Assembly: GCF_006575665.1 (NCBI RefSeq)
Contig: NZ_CP041253.1
Location: 2,765,001-2,829,000 of the forward strand
DNA length: 64,000 nt
DNA from: Echinicola soli
GTDB lineage: Bacteria; Bacteroidota; Bacteroidia; Cytophagales; Cyclobacteriaceae
Direction: 5' to 3'
Both the position numbers and the translations under genes were made by a program. This document shows positions 55,769 to 64,000 of this stretch, piece by piece (the first letter of the stretch is position 1; the number at the start of each line of letters is the position of its first letter). Under the pieces are notes generated by a model, which worked only from the letters and a program-made list of their open reading frames with translations, was not told the DNA's origin and did no database searches.

Positions 55769-56538
55769 TGCAAGATGTGGTGTTGTTTTATTATTCCGGG
55801 AGTAAAAAACAGAATGCCACATTCATAGAAGTCCATGCTCATGGTAACGGCCGAGTGTGTTTTGAGCTCCTTCCAGGCTTTTTCCATTTCCTTGGAGCGA
55901 TGAATGTCACCCACAGCCACGATGCTGTCTTTTTTCAGAAAAGGAAGTAATGTTTCCCAGAATTGTATGGTCGCCGGGTAATTATGATGGGCATCGATCA
56001 ATACAAAATCCACTGAGGAGATTCCTTGGAGAAAGACAGGCAAGGTTTCCTGTATCCTGCCTGCTATCAAGTGGATGTTGGTGTATCCTGAAAAAGTGGT
56101 CTTGGCGACTTGCGCCAATTCCTCAGCACCTTCAAAGGTATTGACCTCTCCTTTGGTGGATTGAGCTAGGTAAGATGTGGTAAGGCCCACGCATGTGCCT
56201 AATTCTACCACCACCCGAGCTTGAGTAAGTGAACAAAAGTACTGATAAAGCAATGAGAATTTTGGCTTGCTGGAGCTGTGTCTGGTGATGGACGAAATTT
56301 TTCTGACGGGATTTTTTATATACAGCGATCCAGTACCATGGTCCTGAATGGTTATTTTGGTAAGAGTGGAGAGAAGTTTTTTTCGCTTGGATTCCAGTGT
56401 GGGTGATCTTTGGGTTTTAGCAAATTCCTTGAGTCCTTCGTAAACTTGATAGGCAAAAGGCGCTTGCAGCGAGTGGCGGTCTACTTTCGATAGAAAATAG
56501 CGGATGTAAGCAAAAAAAGGATAGATTTGATCAAACAC
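55762..56538 (-). CDS. Class I SAM-dependent methyltransferase (O-methyltransferase-like)
   Basis: This 258-residue protein has a basic N-terminal helical region (about 90 residues) and a Rossmann methyltransferase core. Motif I is VVELGTCVGLTTSYLAQ, motif II is NTFEGAEEL, and the acidic strand is VDFVLIDAHHNYPAT. The layout resembles catechol-type O-methyltransferases. The acceptor is unknown. Its start abuts the apaG stop (1-bp overlap), so it follows apaG in the same message. Confidence 0.85.
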   Translation of the reverse strand: MFDQIYPFFAYIRYFLSKVDRHSLQAPFAYQVYEGLKEFAKTQRSPTLESKRKKLLSTLTKITIQDHGTGSLYIKNPVRKISSITRHSSSKPKFSLLYQYFCSLTQARVVVELGTCVGLTTSYLAQSTKGEVNTFEGAEELAQVAKTTFSGYTNIHLIAGRIQETLPVFLQGISSVDFVLIDAHHNYPATIQFWETLLPFLKKDSIVAVGDIHRSKEMEKAWKELKTHSAVTMSMDFYECGILFFTPGIIKQHHILHY

Positions 56539-56924
56539 TAGTTGTGGAAGATGTCTGCGATGAGTTGAAATTCAGGGATGGTTACGATGATGGTTTTACC
56601 ATCTTGGATACGCTCCATATAATAATTGCCTTTCATTTTGCCTTTGCCAGAGTTTAGGTTACATCCCGAAACATACTGGTGGGCATAGCCTGGTTCTAAG
56701 ATGGGTTGTTGGCCCACGACGCCGTCCCCTTCGATGATCCGTGACTTTTGGCCTGCATCAGAAACCTCCCACCGTCTTCGCAAGAGCTGAATGGTGCTGG
56801 GGCTATTATTTTCGATGGTGACTTTATAAGTGAAGACATAGTGATGCTGATGCGGACTGGAGTACTCCGATTGGTAAGTCGCCTCTACACTTACTTTGAT
56901 GCCTTCTGTAATAGCAGTTACCAT
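56538..56924 (-). CDS. apaG: ApaG family protein
   Basis: ApaG is a small fibronectin-III-like fold protein, 128 residues from the ATG at 56924. An upstream in-frame start at 56981 would add 19 basic residues and give more than the family length. Conserved segments are FTYKVTIENNSPSTIQLLRRRW, GVVGQQPILEPG and GKMKGNYYM. It has been linked to Co2+/Mg2+ resistance in Salmonella, but its activity is not established. It is divergent from ung and precedes a methyltransferase gene. Confidence 0.92.
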   Translation of the reverse strand: MVTAITEGIKVSVEATYQSEYSSPHQHHYVFTYKVTIENNSPSTIQLLRRRWEVSDAGQKSRIIEGDGVVGQQPILEPGYAHQYVSGCNLNSGKGKMKGNYYMERIQDGKTIIVTIPEFQLIADIFHN

Positions 56925-56995
56925 TATATTTTTTCTAAAGGGATTTTTGTTCGAAATTAAGGGTTTATTGTGAATTCTCAAGAGAAATAGTCTAA

Positions 56996-57658
56996 ATGAA
57001 CGTTAAAATAGCTTCTTCCTGGAAAGAGAAATTATCTGAAGAGCTTGAAAAGCCCTATTTTGAATCTTTGGCGGCATTTGTGAAAAATGAATACCGGCAA
57101 AAACAGGTGTATCCTGGAGGGGGTGAAATCTTCAATGCATTTGACAAATGCCCTTTTGACAAAGTGAAGGTGGTCATACTGGGGCAAGATCCTTATCACG
57201 GCCCTGGACAGGCCCATGGCCTTTCCTTTTCTGTCCGCGAAGGGGTGCCGTTTCCACCTTCTTTGCTGAATATTTTCAAGGAATTAAAGCAGGACCTGAA
57301 TATCGATATTCCTTCCCATGGGAATTTGGAGCGGTGGGCAGCGCAAGGAGTGCTGTTGCTCAATGCCACCCTTACCGTGGAAGCCCATAAGGCAGGATCA
57401 CATCAAAAGAAAGGATGGGAGGAATTTACCGATGCGGTGATCCAAAAGCTGGATGAAGAAAGGGAAGGATTGGTGTTTTTGCTTTGGGGTGCGTATGCAC
57501 GTAAAAAGGCCGCTTTTATTTCTGACGAAAATCATCTCAAGCTACACGCTCCCCATCCAAGCCCCCTTTCTGCACATAGAGGGTTTCTAGGTTGCGGGCA
57601 TTTTAGCAAAGCCAATGATTACTTGAGGCAGAGAGGGCAGGAGGAGATCAAGTGGTGA
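56996..57658 (+). CDS. ung: Uracil-DNA glycosylase, family 1
   Basis: Ung removes uracil from DNA in base-excision repair. The 220-residue protein has the catalytic motif GQDPYHGPGQAHGLSFSV with D65 as the water-activating Asp. The DNA-intercalating HPSPLSAHRGFLG loop near the C-terminus is intact, as is LLNATLTVEAHKAGSH. It is divergent from apaG and ends before a bidirectional terminator shared with lepB. Confidence 0.97.
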   Translation: MNVKIASSWKEKLSEELEKPYFESLAAFVKNEYRQKQVYPGGGEIFNAFDKCPFDKVKVVILGQDPYHGPGQAHGLSFSVREGVPFPPSLLNIFKELKQDLNIDIPSHGNLERWAAQGVLLLNATLTVEAHKAGSHQKKGWEEFTDAVIQKLDEEREGLVFLLWGAYARKKAAFISDENHLKLHAPHPSPLSAHRGFLGCGHFSKANDYLRQRGQEEIKW

Positions 57659-57716
57659 AAGAGAGGTGAGGTTTTGGAGGTGGTTATTGGTTACCAGATG
57701 CTATATACTACATATC

Positions 57717-57756
57717 AAAAAAGGCGGTGAAGCTATCATTGCTTCCCGCCTTTTTT
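57717..57756. terminator. Bidirectional terminator between ung and lepB
   Basis: AAAAAAGGCGG/CCGCCTTTTTT (57717-57727 and 57746-57756) encloses GAAGC/GCTTC. A and T runs flank both sides, so it can stop transcription from either convergent gene. Confidence 0.88.
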
Positions 57757-57781
57757 AAATCGCTCTAGTTTACCTGAATGT

Positions 57782-58852
57782 CTAATGAATGCCCTTAAAG
57801 AACCTATCCCAGCGGATCTTACTGAACATGCTTTTGTGTTTATCGAGGGACAGCCATAGGAACCAGGCCTTGCCCACGATATGGTCTTCAGGGACAAATC
57901 CCCAAAACCTGGAGTCAAGGGAGTCGTGCCTGTTATCACCCATCATAAAATAGTAGTTTTGTTTGAAGGTGTAAGTGTCTTGCTTTTTACCGTCAATGAA
58001 GAGCTGGTTAGCTTCTATTTGAAGATTTTCGATACCTTCATAGTGGCGGATGGTAAAGGCATATCGACGAACATTGTCTTCAGTCAAGTCGATCGTCCAA
58101 CCTTCTGCGGGAACGGTAAGTGGTCCAAAGTTATCCCTGTTCCAGCCGTAATAAGCGCCATCAGGGTGGATTTCAGGATCACCGTTTCCTTCTTCATAAA
58201 CCCTGATTTTTATTTCCTTGATGACTGGTGATTCTGCCAGTTTTTTGGCGATGGCAGGTGTGGTAAATACCACATATAAGCCGTTATAGGGGTGGAATGA
58301 GTCCTGATTGATGTCAAATTTTTCAAAAAACTCAGCGTTCAGCATCCTGTTAGGGACCACATCATAGGAGAACTGCATTTCTTCAGGGTTTTCTGCAGGA
58401 GAACCATTAACGATGAGCTGCGCGTCCTGGATTTCGATGACATCACCAGGGGTGCCTACTGACCGTTTGATATAGTTGGTTTTTAGATCCACGGGATATT
58501 CGAATTCATCCGGGTAGTTAAAAACCACTACGTCGTTTCTTTCCACACTGCTAAAACCAGGTAGCCTGTAATAAGGCAGCTGGACCGCATCAGAGTAAGA
58601 AGGAATATCAGTTCCCCAAATCTTTTGATGGGTAAGTGGTACCTGTAGCAGTGTTTGCGGTGTTCTGGTGCCGTAATGCATTTTGCTCACGAAGAGAAAG
58701 TCACCTACAAGCAGGGACTTTTCCATGGAAGCAGTAGGGATGGTAAACGGTTCTAAAAATAACCATCGAATCAAGCTGGCAGCAATGACTGCGAAAACCA
58801 ACGCGTCCAGCCACTCCCGGACTGGTCCTTTTTTCTTTTTTTCTGAACTCAT
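57782..58852 (-). CDS. lepB: Signal peptidase I
   Basis: LepB cleaves signal peptides from exported proteins. The 356-residue protein has an N-terminal transmembrane helix (about 15-32) and the catalytic Ser42 in IPTASMEKSL. The catalytic Lys lies in the NYIKRSVGTPGD segment and the C-terminal box is MGDNRHDSLDSRFWGFV. It carries an insert of about 100 residues (about 165-285) between the Lys motif and the GDNRHDS box, as in other Bacteroidetes LepB. It is last in the parA-parB-DUF5683-dapB-lepB cluster. Confidence 0.96.
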   Translation of the reverse strand: MSSEKKKKGPVREWLDALVFAVIAASLIRWLFLEPFTIPTASMEKSLLVGDFLFVSKMHYGTRTPQTLLQVPLTHQKIWGTDIPSYSDAVQLPYYRLPGFSSVERNDVVVFNYPDEFEYPVDLKTNYIKRSVGTPGDVIEIQDAQLIVNGSPAENPEEMQFSYDVVPNRMLNAEFFEKFDINQDSFHPYNGLYVVFTTPAIAKKLAESPVIKEIKIRVYEEGNGDPEIHPDGAYYGWNRDNFGPLTVPAEGWTIDLTEDNVRRYAFTIRHYEGIENLQIEANQLFIDGKKQDTYTFKQNYYFMMGDNRHDSLDSRFWGFVPEDHIVGKAWFLWLSLDKHKSMFSKIRWDRFFKGIH

Positions 58853-58870
58853 GTTTTTAGCAATGGTTTA

Positions 58871-59593
58871 TTAAAAGGTAAGGTAGTCATCCATGGATAA
58901 CACACCTTTTTTATCTTTGATCCACTCAGCTACCAAAACTGCGCCAAGCGCGAAACCCTTTCTACTGTGGGCCGTGTGCTTGATCTCAATATCGTCGATT
59001 TCTGATCGGTAGGTGACAATATGCGTCCCTGGAGCAGGGTCGATTCTTTTGGCGGTGATGGCAAGGCTACGTTCGTTATCGGACACATCTTTGTCCAGAT
59101 CCCAACGCTTTACCCTGTCCACTCTGTCGATGATCGATTCGGCCAAAGTGATGGCCGTACCACTAGGAGCATCCTTTTTCTCAGTGTGGTGAATCTCTTC
59201 CATCCTGACGCTGTAGTCTGGCTGCTCATTCATGATTTTGGCAAGGAAACTGTTCACTTTGAAAAGGATGTTTACCCCGATGCTGTAATTTGAAGCATAA
59301 AAAAACGCCCCGCCGTTGGAGAGGGTAAGTCGTTCGATTTCTGGTTTTTTGTCAAGCCATCCTGTGGTGCCGCAGACCACAGGGATATTATGCTTGATCG
59401 CCCATGAAAGGTTCTTTACCGCCGCATCTGGCTGACTGAATTCGATAGCTGCATCCACTTTGCTGGCGTCAAGGGCTTCTAGCTCCTGGACATTGCTTTC
59501 GTCAATTTTCGCAGCAATCGTATGGCCTCTTTCTTCGGCAATTTGCGAAATGATCTTGCCCATTTTGCCATAGCCTAAAATCAATATGTTCAT
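58871..59593 (-). CDS. dapB: 4-hydroxy-tetrahydrodipicolinate reductase
   Basis: DapB reduces 4-hydroxytetrahydrodipicolinate on the way to diaminopimelate (peptidoglycan) and lysine. The Rossmann motif is GYGKMGKI (7-14). The catalytic His/Lys motif is EIHHTEKKDAPSGTA (133-147, H135/H136 and K139/K140). CGTTGW is also family-specific. At 240 residues it is short but complete. It lies 5 bp behind the DUF5683 gene. dapA and other lysine genes are not in the window. Confidence 0.96.
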   Translation of the reverse strand: MNILILGYGKMGKIISQIAEERGHTIAAKIDESNVQELEALDASKVDAAIEFSQPDAAVKNLSWAIKHNIPVVCGTTGWLDKKPEIERLTLSNGGAFFYASNYSIGVNILFKVNSFLAKIMNEQPDYSVRMEEIHHTEKKDAPSGTAITLAESIIDRVDRVKRWDLDKDVSDNERSLAITAKRIDPAPGTHIVTYRSEIDDIEIKHTAHSRKGFALGAVLVAEWIKDKKGVLSMDDYLTF

Positions 59594-59598
59594 TTCGG

Positions 59599-60231
59599 TT
59601 ATTTAAATTGTATTTTAAATGATAATCCAATAGCGTTTCTACTTGCATAGGTAGGTTCTACGGATGGTTCTAATTTAAAGGTGAGGTCATTGGAGACGTC
59701 AAATCCCGATAAATGGGCATCCACAAGGGCATCCACAATATTCAGGGCATAAATGGCCGTAAAAACCAAGTAACAAGCATCCCTGTTGCGACGCCAGTAA
59801 TCGACATTCCTGATCAGCCCATCTTCGTTCAGGTTAGGGAAAATATTATCAGTGCTCTCGTCATCGTCCCTGTAAATGGTCAATGCTTCTTTGAAAATCT
59901 GATACCTTCTGTTATTAAACTCCACAAAGTAAGCAGTAGTAATGATTCCACCATAGATAATTGGAACTTTCCACATCTTCTCATTATAAACCTGCCCAGC
60001 ACCGGGAAGGATGGCGGAGAGAAGGGCTGCTTTTTTTGGGTTTTTGATATTGCCCTTGTTAATATTGATCTCAACCTGCTCGGTGGAATCATGTGCAATA
60101 GCCCTCACTTCCTGTCCAAAAACGGTGTTTTGGAAAAGGAGGAATAAAACAAAAACAGCAATAGTTTTAACATGAAAAACTATTGCTTTGATGTTTTGAT
60201 CAGTAATATGCCTGAGGGCAGTACAGTGCAC
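59599..60231 (-). CDS. DUF5683 domain-containing protein
   Basis: This 210-residue protein of the DUF5683 family has a signal-peptide-like hydrophobic stretch (IAVFVLFLLFQNTVFGQ) and the conserved core AAILPGAGQVYNEKMWKVPIIYGG. The family is typical of Bacteroidota between parB and dapB; its function is unknown, with probable location in the envelope. The only sensible start is GTG at 60231, one base after parB, which leaves about 20 polar residues before the signal. No ATG lies between that point and the signal. Confidence 0.85.
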   Translation of the reverse strand: MHCTALRHITDQNIKAIVFHVKTIAVFVLFLLFQNTVFGQEVRAIAHDSTEQVEININKGNIKNPKKAALLSAILPGAGQVYNEKMWKVPIIYGGIITTAYFVEFNNRRYQIFKEALTIYRDDDESTDNIFPNLNEDGLIRNVDYWRRNRDACYLVFTAIYALNIVDALVDAHLSGFDVSNDLTFKLEPSVEPTYASRNAIGLSFKIQFK

Positions 60232-60232
60232 G

Positions 60233-61162
60233 CTAAATAATCTCTAGAATTTCTAAAATGCGATTCAGGTCATCGGTAGACCCAAACGGGATTTTTATCT
60301 CCCCTTTGTCTTTGTGGTCCATTTTAAGGCTGACCTTGGTGCCCAAGTGCGAGGCAAGCTTTTGCTGGAGTTTACCGAGTTCATATTTCTTTACGGGATC
60401 CAGGTCTGGCTTGTTAGAAATGGTTTTTTCTTCTTCACCATCCTCGTGGAGTGCCTTTACCAGTGCTTCTACCTTTCTGACACTAAGTTCTTCCTCCAGG
60501 GTCTTACGGTAAATGGCCAGCTGCTTGTCCACATCTTCCACGTTGATCAGTGCCCTTGCATGGCCCATGGAGATTTTTTTATCCCTGATACCGGCTTGGA
60601 TATCTGGTGGAAGTTTCAGCAGTCGAAGGTAGTTGTTTACAGTGGTCCTGTTTTTTCCCACGCGGTCTCCAAGCTGTTCTTGCTTGAGCTCACATTCGGA
60701 AAGCAAGCGTTGGTAAGAATGTGCAATTTCCAGGGCATTGAGGTTCTCCCGTTGGATGTTCTCGATCAGTGCCATTTCCAGCATTTGCTGGTCATTTGCT
60801 GTCCTGACATAAGCAGGAACCTTGGTCAGCCCAGCTAGTTTTGAAGCTTGGAAGCGTCTTTCTCCTGAGATGAGCTGATACTCATTTTCGGCTAGTTTCC
60901 TTACCGTAATGGGCTGAATAATGCCTTGCACTGTAATGGAGTCTGCAAGCTCCTGTAACGCTTCCTTGTCAAAGTGTGTTCTTGGCTGATAGGGGTTTAC
61001 TTGGATTTCATCCAGTGGTATCTCATGAATTCCCGCCTCTGGGCTCATCTGCTCTTGGTGTTCATCCTTGGTCTCTTTATTTGGAGAATCCTGCAACAAA
61101 GCCCCCAAACCTCTTCCCAGTGCCTTTTTCTTATTTGCTGTGGGTTTTTTATGATCAGCCAT
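60233..61162 (-). CDS. parB: Chromosome partitioning protein ParB
   Basis: ParB is a CTP-dependent clamp that loads at parS sites near the origin and directs segregation. The 309-residue protein has the N-terminal GRGLGALL box, the NPYQPR motif and the CTPase GERR (100-103). The helix-turn-helix is QEQLGDRVGKNRTTVNNYLR. The C-terminal dimerisation domain is intact. It follows parA by 15 bp. No full-length parS (TGTTTCACGTGAAACA) was found in the window. Confidence 0.96.
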   Translation of the reverse strand: MADHKKPTANKKKALGRGLGALLQDSPNKETKDEHQEQMSPEAGIHEIPLDEIQVNPYQPRTHFDKEALQELADSITVQGIIQPITVRKLAENEYQLISGERRFQASKLAGLTKVPAYVRTANDQQMLEMALIENIQRENLNALEIAHSYQRLLSECELKQEQLGDRVGKNRTTVNNYLRLLKLPPDIQAGIRDKKISMGHARALINVEDVDKQLAIYRKTLEEELSVRKVEALVKALHEDGEEEKTISNKPDLDPVKKYELGKLQQKLASHLGTKVSLKMDHKDKGEIKIPFGSTDDLNRILEILEII

Positions 61163-61177
61163 AATCGTTTTAAAATA

Positions 61178-61957
61178 TTAGTTCATTTTCACCAATCCAT
61201 TACGCTCTGCTATTTCGTTGGCAAGGTTTAGGTAGGAAAGGGCACCCTTACCTTCAGCATCAAAAGCAATTGCAGGAAGCCCAAAACTAGGTGATTCCCC
61301 CAACTTAACGTTTCTAGGAATGATTGTTTCAAATACCATGTTTTTAAAGTGCATTTGCACTTCTTCCACCACTTGGTTTGATAGTCGAAGACGTACATCA
61401 TACATGGTCAGCAATATTCCTTCAATTTCCAAATCGGTGTTTAGCCTGGTCTGGATAATTTTTATAGTATTTAGTAGCTTGCCCAATCCTTCCAAGGCAA
61501 AATATTCGCATTGTACTGGAATGATAACGGAATTGGCAGCTGTAAGGGCATTGATTGTGATCAGACCAAGTGAAGGAGAACAGTCAATGATGATGAAATC
61601 GTACTGGTCCTTTAATGGCTCGACTACTTCACGCATTTTTTCTTCCCTGTTTTCGATATTGATCATTTCTACTTCTGCACCCACCAAGTCAATATGGGAA
61701 GGGACCAATTCTAGGTGTTCGATTTCGGTCTTGATGACAATCGAGGAAATGTCCACACCATCTACCATGCATTCGTAGATGCTGTTTTCGATTTTCTTAG
61801 GATCTTGTCCCAATCCGGAAGTGGTGTTGGCCTGAGGATCGGCGTCAATGACCAGCGTTTTAAATTCCAGCACCGCCAGACTGGCAGCAAGGTTCATTGC
61901 GGTGGTCGTTTTGCCCACTCCTCCTTTTTGATTGGCGATAGCTACGATTTTTCCCAT
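61178..61957 (-). CDS. parA: Chromosome partitioning ATPase ParA (Soj)
   Basis: ParA is a deviant Walker-type ATPase that drives origin movement with ParB. The ATG at 61957 places the P-loop at residues 11-18 (KGGVGKTT). A TTG at 61984 would add nine residues with no family support. VIDADPQANTTSGLG, DCSPSLGLIT and YFALEGLG are further signatures. The upstream gap of about 380 bp carries a nested hairpin and two DnaA-box-like sequences. Confidence 0.96.
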   Translation of the reverse strand: MGKIVAIANQKGGVGKTTTAMNLAASLAVLEFKTLVIDADPQANTTSGLGQDPKKIENSIYECMVDGVDISSIVIKTEIEHLELVPSHIDLVGAEVEMINIENREEKMREVVEPLKDQYDFIIIDCSPSLGLITINALTAANSVIIPVQCEYFALEGLGKLLNTIKIIQTRLNTDLEIEGILLTMYDVRLRLSNQVVEEVQMHFKNMVFETIIPRNVKLGESPSFGLPAIAFDAEGKGALSYLNLANEIAERNGLVKMN

Positions 61958-62160
61958 TGGTGTCAAGTAGTGATTTAAGGTCAATATTAAGCATAAACAT
62001 TTCGAATACAGCGAGATTTACATTTTTTAAGAATTCCTATGCGGTGTGTTTGTGCTCAGATGAGCACGGAATTCTTTTCCTTTTATTCAAAACACTTATT
62101 GTCTTGCTGTTTAAGTACCATGTCGCTACATCTCTTCCAAAATGTTAATTTCACGCAACA

Positions 62161-62168
62161 CAAAGATA
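62161..62168 (-). promoter_or_regulatory. Candidate parA promoter -7 box
   Basis: On the minus strand this reads TATCTTTG, a perfect TAnnTTTG match. A TTG at the right distance upstream was not found. If used, the leader would be about 200 nt and would include the nested hairpin. Confidence 0.4.
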
Positions 62169-62285
62169 TAAGTTTAATCCTTACATGAAATAGTTTGTTT
62201 TCCACATTGGGGTGTGGATAGCTTTAACTTTTTGATTTATAACGGACTATAACTGAAAACCATCATAAAAAGTCACCAGAATGAT

Positions 62286-62320
62286 TTAAAAAAAGGTGGC
62301 TTATAAAGGCCACCTTTTTC
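62286..62320 (-). terminator. Rho-independent terminator of yidC
   Basis: AAAAAGGTGGC/GCCACCTTTTT (62290-62300 and 62309-62319, 11 bp) with an 8-nt loop lies right after yidC. T-rich tails occur on both strands. Confidence 0.88.
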
Positions 62321-62341
62321 AATTATAATGCAGATTGTCGT

Positions 62342-64000
62342 TTATTTTTTCTTTTTGTTTGACTCAGCGGCTTTCATCGCATCTTCCAGTCTTTGCTGGA
62401 ACTTTGACTTCTTCTTGTTGACGTTTTTCTTTTTGTTTTTCTCGATTTTCTCACGGATTTTACCATCATCCACAAAGCGCTTGATAAGAGCTTGCTGGCC
62501 AAAGGTCACCATGTTGGAAACAAAATAGTAGAAACTCAAGGCCGCCGGATAGGAGTTCAGGACAAACATAAAGGTTACCGGCATGATGTAACCAAGGTTT
62601 TTCATTGGTCCCTGTGCTGCTGTCAGTTGATTGTTAAATCGTGTGTAAACGATTTGGGAAACGGTCATCAACAGGGTAAACAAGCTGACGTGACTTCCAT
62701 AAAAAGGAATGGTAAACGGCAGGCTTACGATCGAATCATATGTGGACAAGTCATGGGCCCATAGGAAGCTTTCTTGTCGTAGTTCGATGGAATTAGGGAA
62801 GAAAAAGAACATGGCAAACAAGAAAGGCATCTGCAAAATCATTGGCAGACAGCCGCTGATAGGACTTACCCCAAGTTGGCCGAAAAGCTTCATTTGCTCT
62901 TGCTGCTGCTTGGTAGGGTCATCTGGGTATTTTTCTTTCAGCTCATCAATCTCCGGCTTGATTACCCGCATCTTGGCCATGCCAATATATGACTTGTAAG
63001 TCAATGGAAACAAGAACAGTTTGATGATAAATACAATCAGGATAATGATGACACCGTAATTGCTGATGACTTTTTCCAGGTAATGGAAGAGGTTTACGAT
63101 GATGTACTTGTTTACCCAGCTCACAAAGAAGTAGCCCATGTCCACATTTTTCTCAAAATCTGGCGTGACTTTCTTCAGTATCTTGTAGTTGTTCGGGCCA
63201 AAATAATAACTGTTGCTCGCCTGTCCATTTTCCAATGGGAAGGAAAGGGTCGCGGTCATGTTTTTCACAGACATCGTGTCCGTAGGGATAGTCTGCTCTA
63301 AGTTCACATTCGTGAATTGATTTGGCGAGATGATACCAGCCGTGAAAAACCGCTGCTTAAAGGCCACCCATTTGATTGGTTCACTAGGTTGTTCAGCGTC
63401 TTCATCAGAGGAAGCGCTCAAGTAATCATAATCTCCCTCAGTAGTATAAAAGTTGACGTAGGTTTTACGTCTGGATTCACTAATGTCAGCTTCCTGCTTC
63501 TTGAGATTGTCCTCCCAGCGAACAGTAATGTTTTGGTCAGAAAGGCTGCTGAGCCCGTTGGTTGTGATTTTTTGATCGATCACATATTGGCCATCAGGAA
63601 GGGTGTAAGTTCTGGTGATGATTCCAGAAGCTGTTTCAGCCTTAAAAGTCACTTGCTGGGCAGAGGTTTCATCTACCGTTACTGTGCTTTTTTCTCCAGC
63701 AAAATAAAACTGATTAAGGCTCATAGGGCCTTTGTTCGTCTGGATTTGGTAGTCGATCGAGGCGCTTTGTTCATCCATTAATATTAATGGTTGCTTGGCC
63801 CAGGTCTTATAATTTTTTAACTCAGCACTTTTGATTTCACCGCCTTTGGATGAAAAGGTGATTTTGACCAATTCGTTTTCAAGTACTAAAAATTCTTCTT
63901 TTCCATCTACCAGGGTAGAGAATTCACCAAACTGCTGTTGGTTTTGGAGGTTTTTAACACTGTCAGGAATCTCTGGTGTGGAGGGTGCAGCAGTTTGCTT
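62342..64000 (-). CDS. yidC: Membrane protein insertase YidC (5' truncated by window)
   Basis: YidC inserts and folds inner-membrane proteins. The C-terminal insertase domain is complete: LFPLTYKSYIGMAKMR, GCLPMILQMPFLFAMFFFF and YPAALSFYYFVSNMVTFGQQ, ending in a Lys-rich tail (NKKKNVNKKKSKF). The long periplasmic beta-supersandwich domain (P1) precedes it, as in Gram-negative bacteria. The frame stays open to the window edge, so the N-terminus, including the first transmembrane helix, is outside. An apparent start (TTG at 63871) lies inside P1 and is not the true start. Confidence 0.96.
   Translation of the reverse strand, partial: KQTAAPSTPEIPDSVKNLQNQQQFGEFSTLVDGKEEFLVLENELVKITFSSKGGEIKSAELKNYKTWAKQPLILMDEQSASIDYQIQTNKGPMSLNQFYFAGEKSTVTVDETSAQQVTFKAETASGIITRTYTLPDGQYVIDQKITTNGLSSLSDQNITVRWEDNLKKQEADISESRRKTYVNFYTTEGDYDYLSASSDEDAEQPSEPIKWVAFKQRFFTAGIISPNQFTNVNLEQTIPTDTMSVKNMTATLSFPLENGQASNSYYFGPNNYKILKKVTPDFEKNVDMGYFFVSWVNKYIIVNLFHYLEKVISNYGVIIILIVFIIKLFLFPLTYKSYIGMAKMRVIKPEIDELKEKYPDDPTKQQQEQMKLFGQLGVSPISGCLPMILQMPFLFAMFFFFPNSIELRQESFLWAHDLSTYDSIVSLPFTIPFYGSHVSLFTLLMTVSQIVYTRFNNQLTAAQGPMKNLGYIMPVTFMFVLNSYPAALSFYYFVSNMVTFGQQALIKRFVDDGKIREKIEKNKKKNVNKKKSKFQQRLEDAMKAAESNKKKK

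Larger units (their letters stand above)
61958..62341. other. parA leader and gap to yidC: nested hairpin, DnaA-box-like pair, promoter
   Basis: This AT-rich 384-bp gap holds several elements. A nested dyad AAGAATTCC (62029-62037)/GGAATTCTT (62068-62076) encloses GTGCTCA/TGAGCAC. A perfect -7 box lies at 62161-62168 (minus). TTTTCCACA and, inverted, TGTGGATAG lie at about 62200-62220. The yidC terminator lies at 62286-62320. No ORF was found. Confidence 0.55.

Noticed and set aside
55169..56538. Two adjacent methyltransferases as a phage-defence or DNA-modification pair
   Set aside because: Both look like small-molecule enzymes (TPMT-like and O-methyltransferase-like) and are convergent, not co-oriented.
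62145..62160. parS-like sequence TTTCACGCAACAC
   Set aside because: Only one half matches TGTTTCACGTGAAACA; the second half is wrong.
63750..63871. Start of yidC at TTG 63871
   Set aside because: The frame remains open to the window edge, and the N-terminal transmembrane helix of YidC would be missing.

Overview
This 64-kb window is a chromosomal segment of a member of the Bacteroidota, most likely order Cytophagales, family Cyclobacteriaceae (Echinicola/Cyclobacterium/Algoriphagus type). This is inferred from gene content (TamL lipoprotein in place of TamA, glutamine synthetase III, GSCFA and DUF5683 proteins, a Bacteroidetes putative porin), from gene order (parA-parB-DUF5683-dapB-lepB; miaB-sigma54 regulator-lptE-TPR-secG), from the scarcity of Shine-Dalgarno sequences, and from promoter -7 boxes of the TAnnTTTG type. 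No rRNA, tRNA, intact IS, prophage or CRISPR array was seen. Most of the window is ordinary core genome.

Layout. 0-3 kb: a serine hydrolase cut by the window edge, then three tandem near-identical Uma2 nuclease-fold genes. 3-6.4 kb (-): menI-menF-menD, part of menaquinone synthesis. 6.5-16.7 kb: a phosphatase, a zinc-ribbon/Nif3 pair, lpxK plus a porin, miaE, an ABC permease and mtaB. 16.9-24.7 kb: glutamine synthetase III, a creatininase-family amidohydrolase, a secreted GH29 fucosidase, rfbA, an outer-membrane protein, a roughly 0.8-kb non-coding stretch full of nested inverted repeats, and a YaeR-type VOC protein. 24.7-28.2 kb (-): corA, a response regulator and groES-groEL. 28.4-31.3 kb: a conserved hypothetical and a decayed two-gene lipoprotein/outer-membrane-protein locus. 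31.5-37.2 kb (-): a fatty-acid hydroxylase and the miaB-to-secG operon. 37.5-44.9 kb: tamB-tamL. 45-52 kb (-): mgsA-pfkA, priA, a thioredoxin-domain protein and a GSCFA protein. 52.7-53.9 kb (-): rpsF-rpsR-rplI. 54-57.7 kb: a coiled-coil membrane protein, two methyltransferases, apaG and ung. 57.8-64 kb (-): lepB, dapB, DUF5683, parB, parA and yidC, which runs off the end.

Functional themes. Envelope biogenesis dominates: LpxK (lipid A), LptE (LPS export), TamB/TamL, SecG, YidC, LepB and porins. Three enzymes act on tRNA adenosine 37: MiaB, MtaB and MiaE. PfkA and MgsA overlap and set two fates of upper-glycolytic carbon. ParA/ParB with DnaA-box-like sequences upstream suggest that the replication origin may be near the right end.

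Most notable signals: (1) the Uma2 triplet, whose members are almost identical except for one 16-residue helix that differs completely in each; (2) the 23.6-24.0 kb array of nested inverted repeats with no gene; (3) the 29.3-31.3 kb locus, where one nonsense codon and three homopolymer frameshifts disrupt two adjacent envelope genes while every neighbour is intact.
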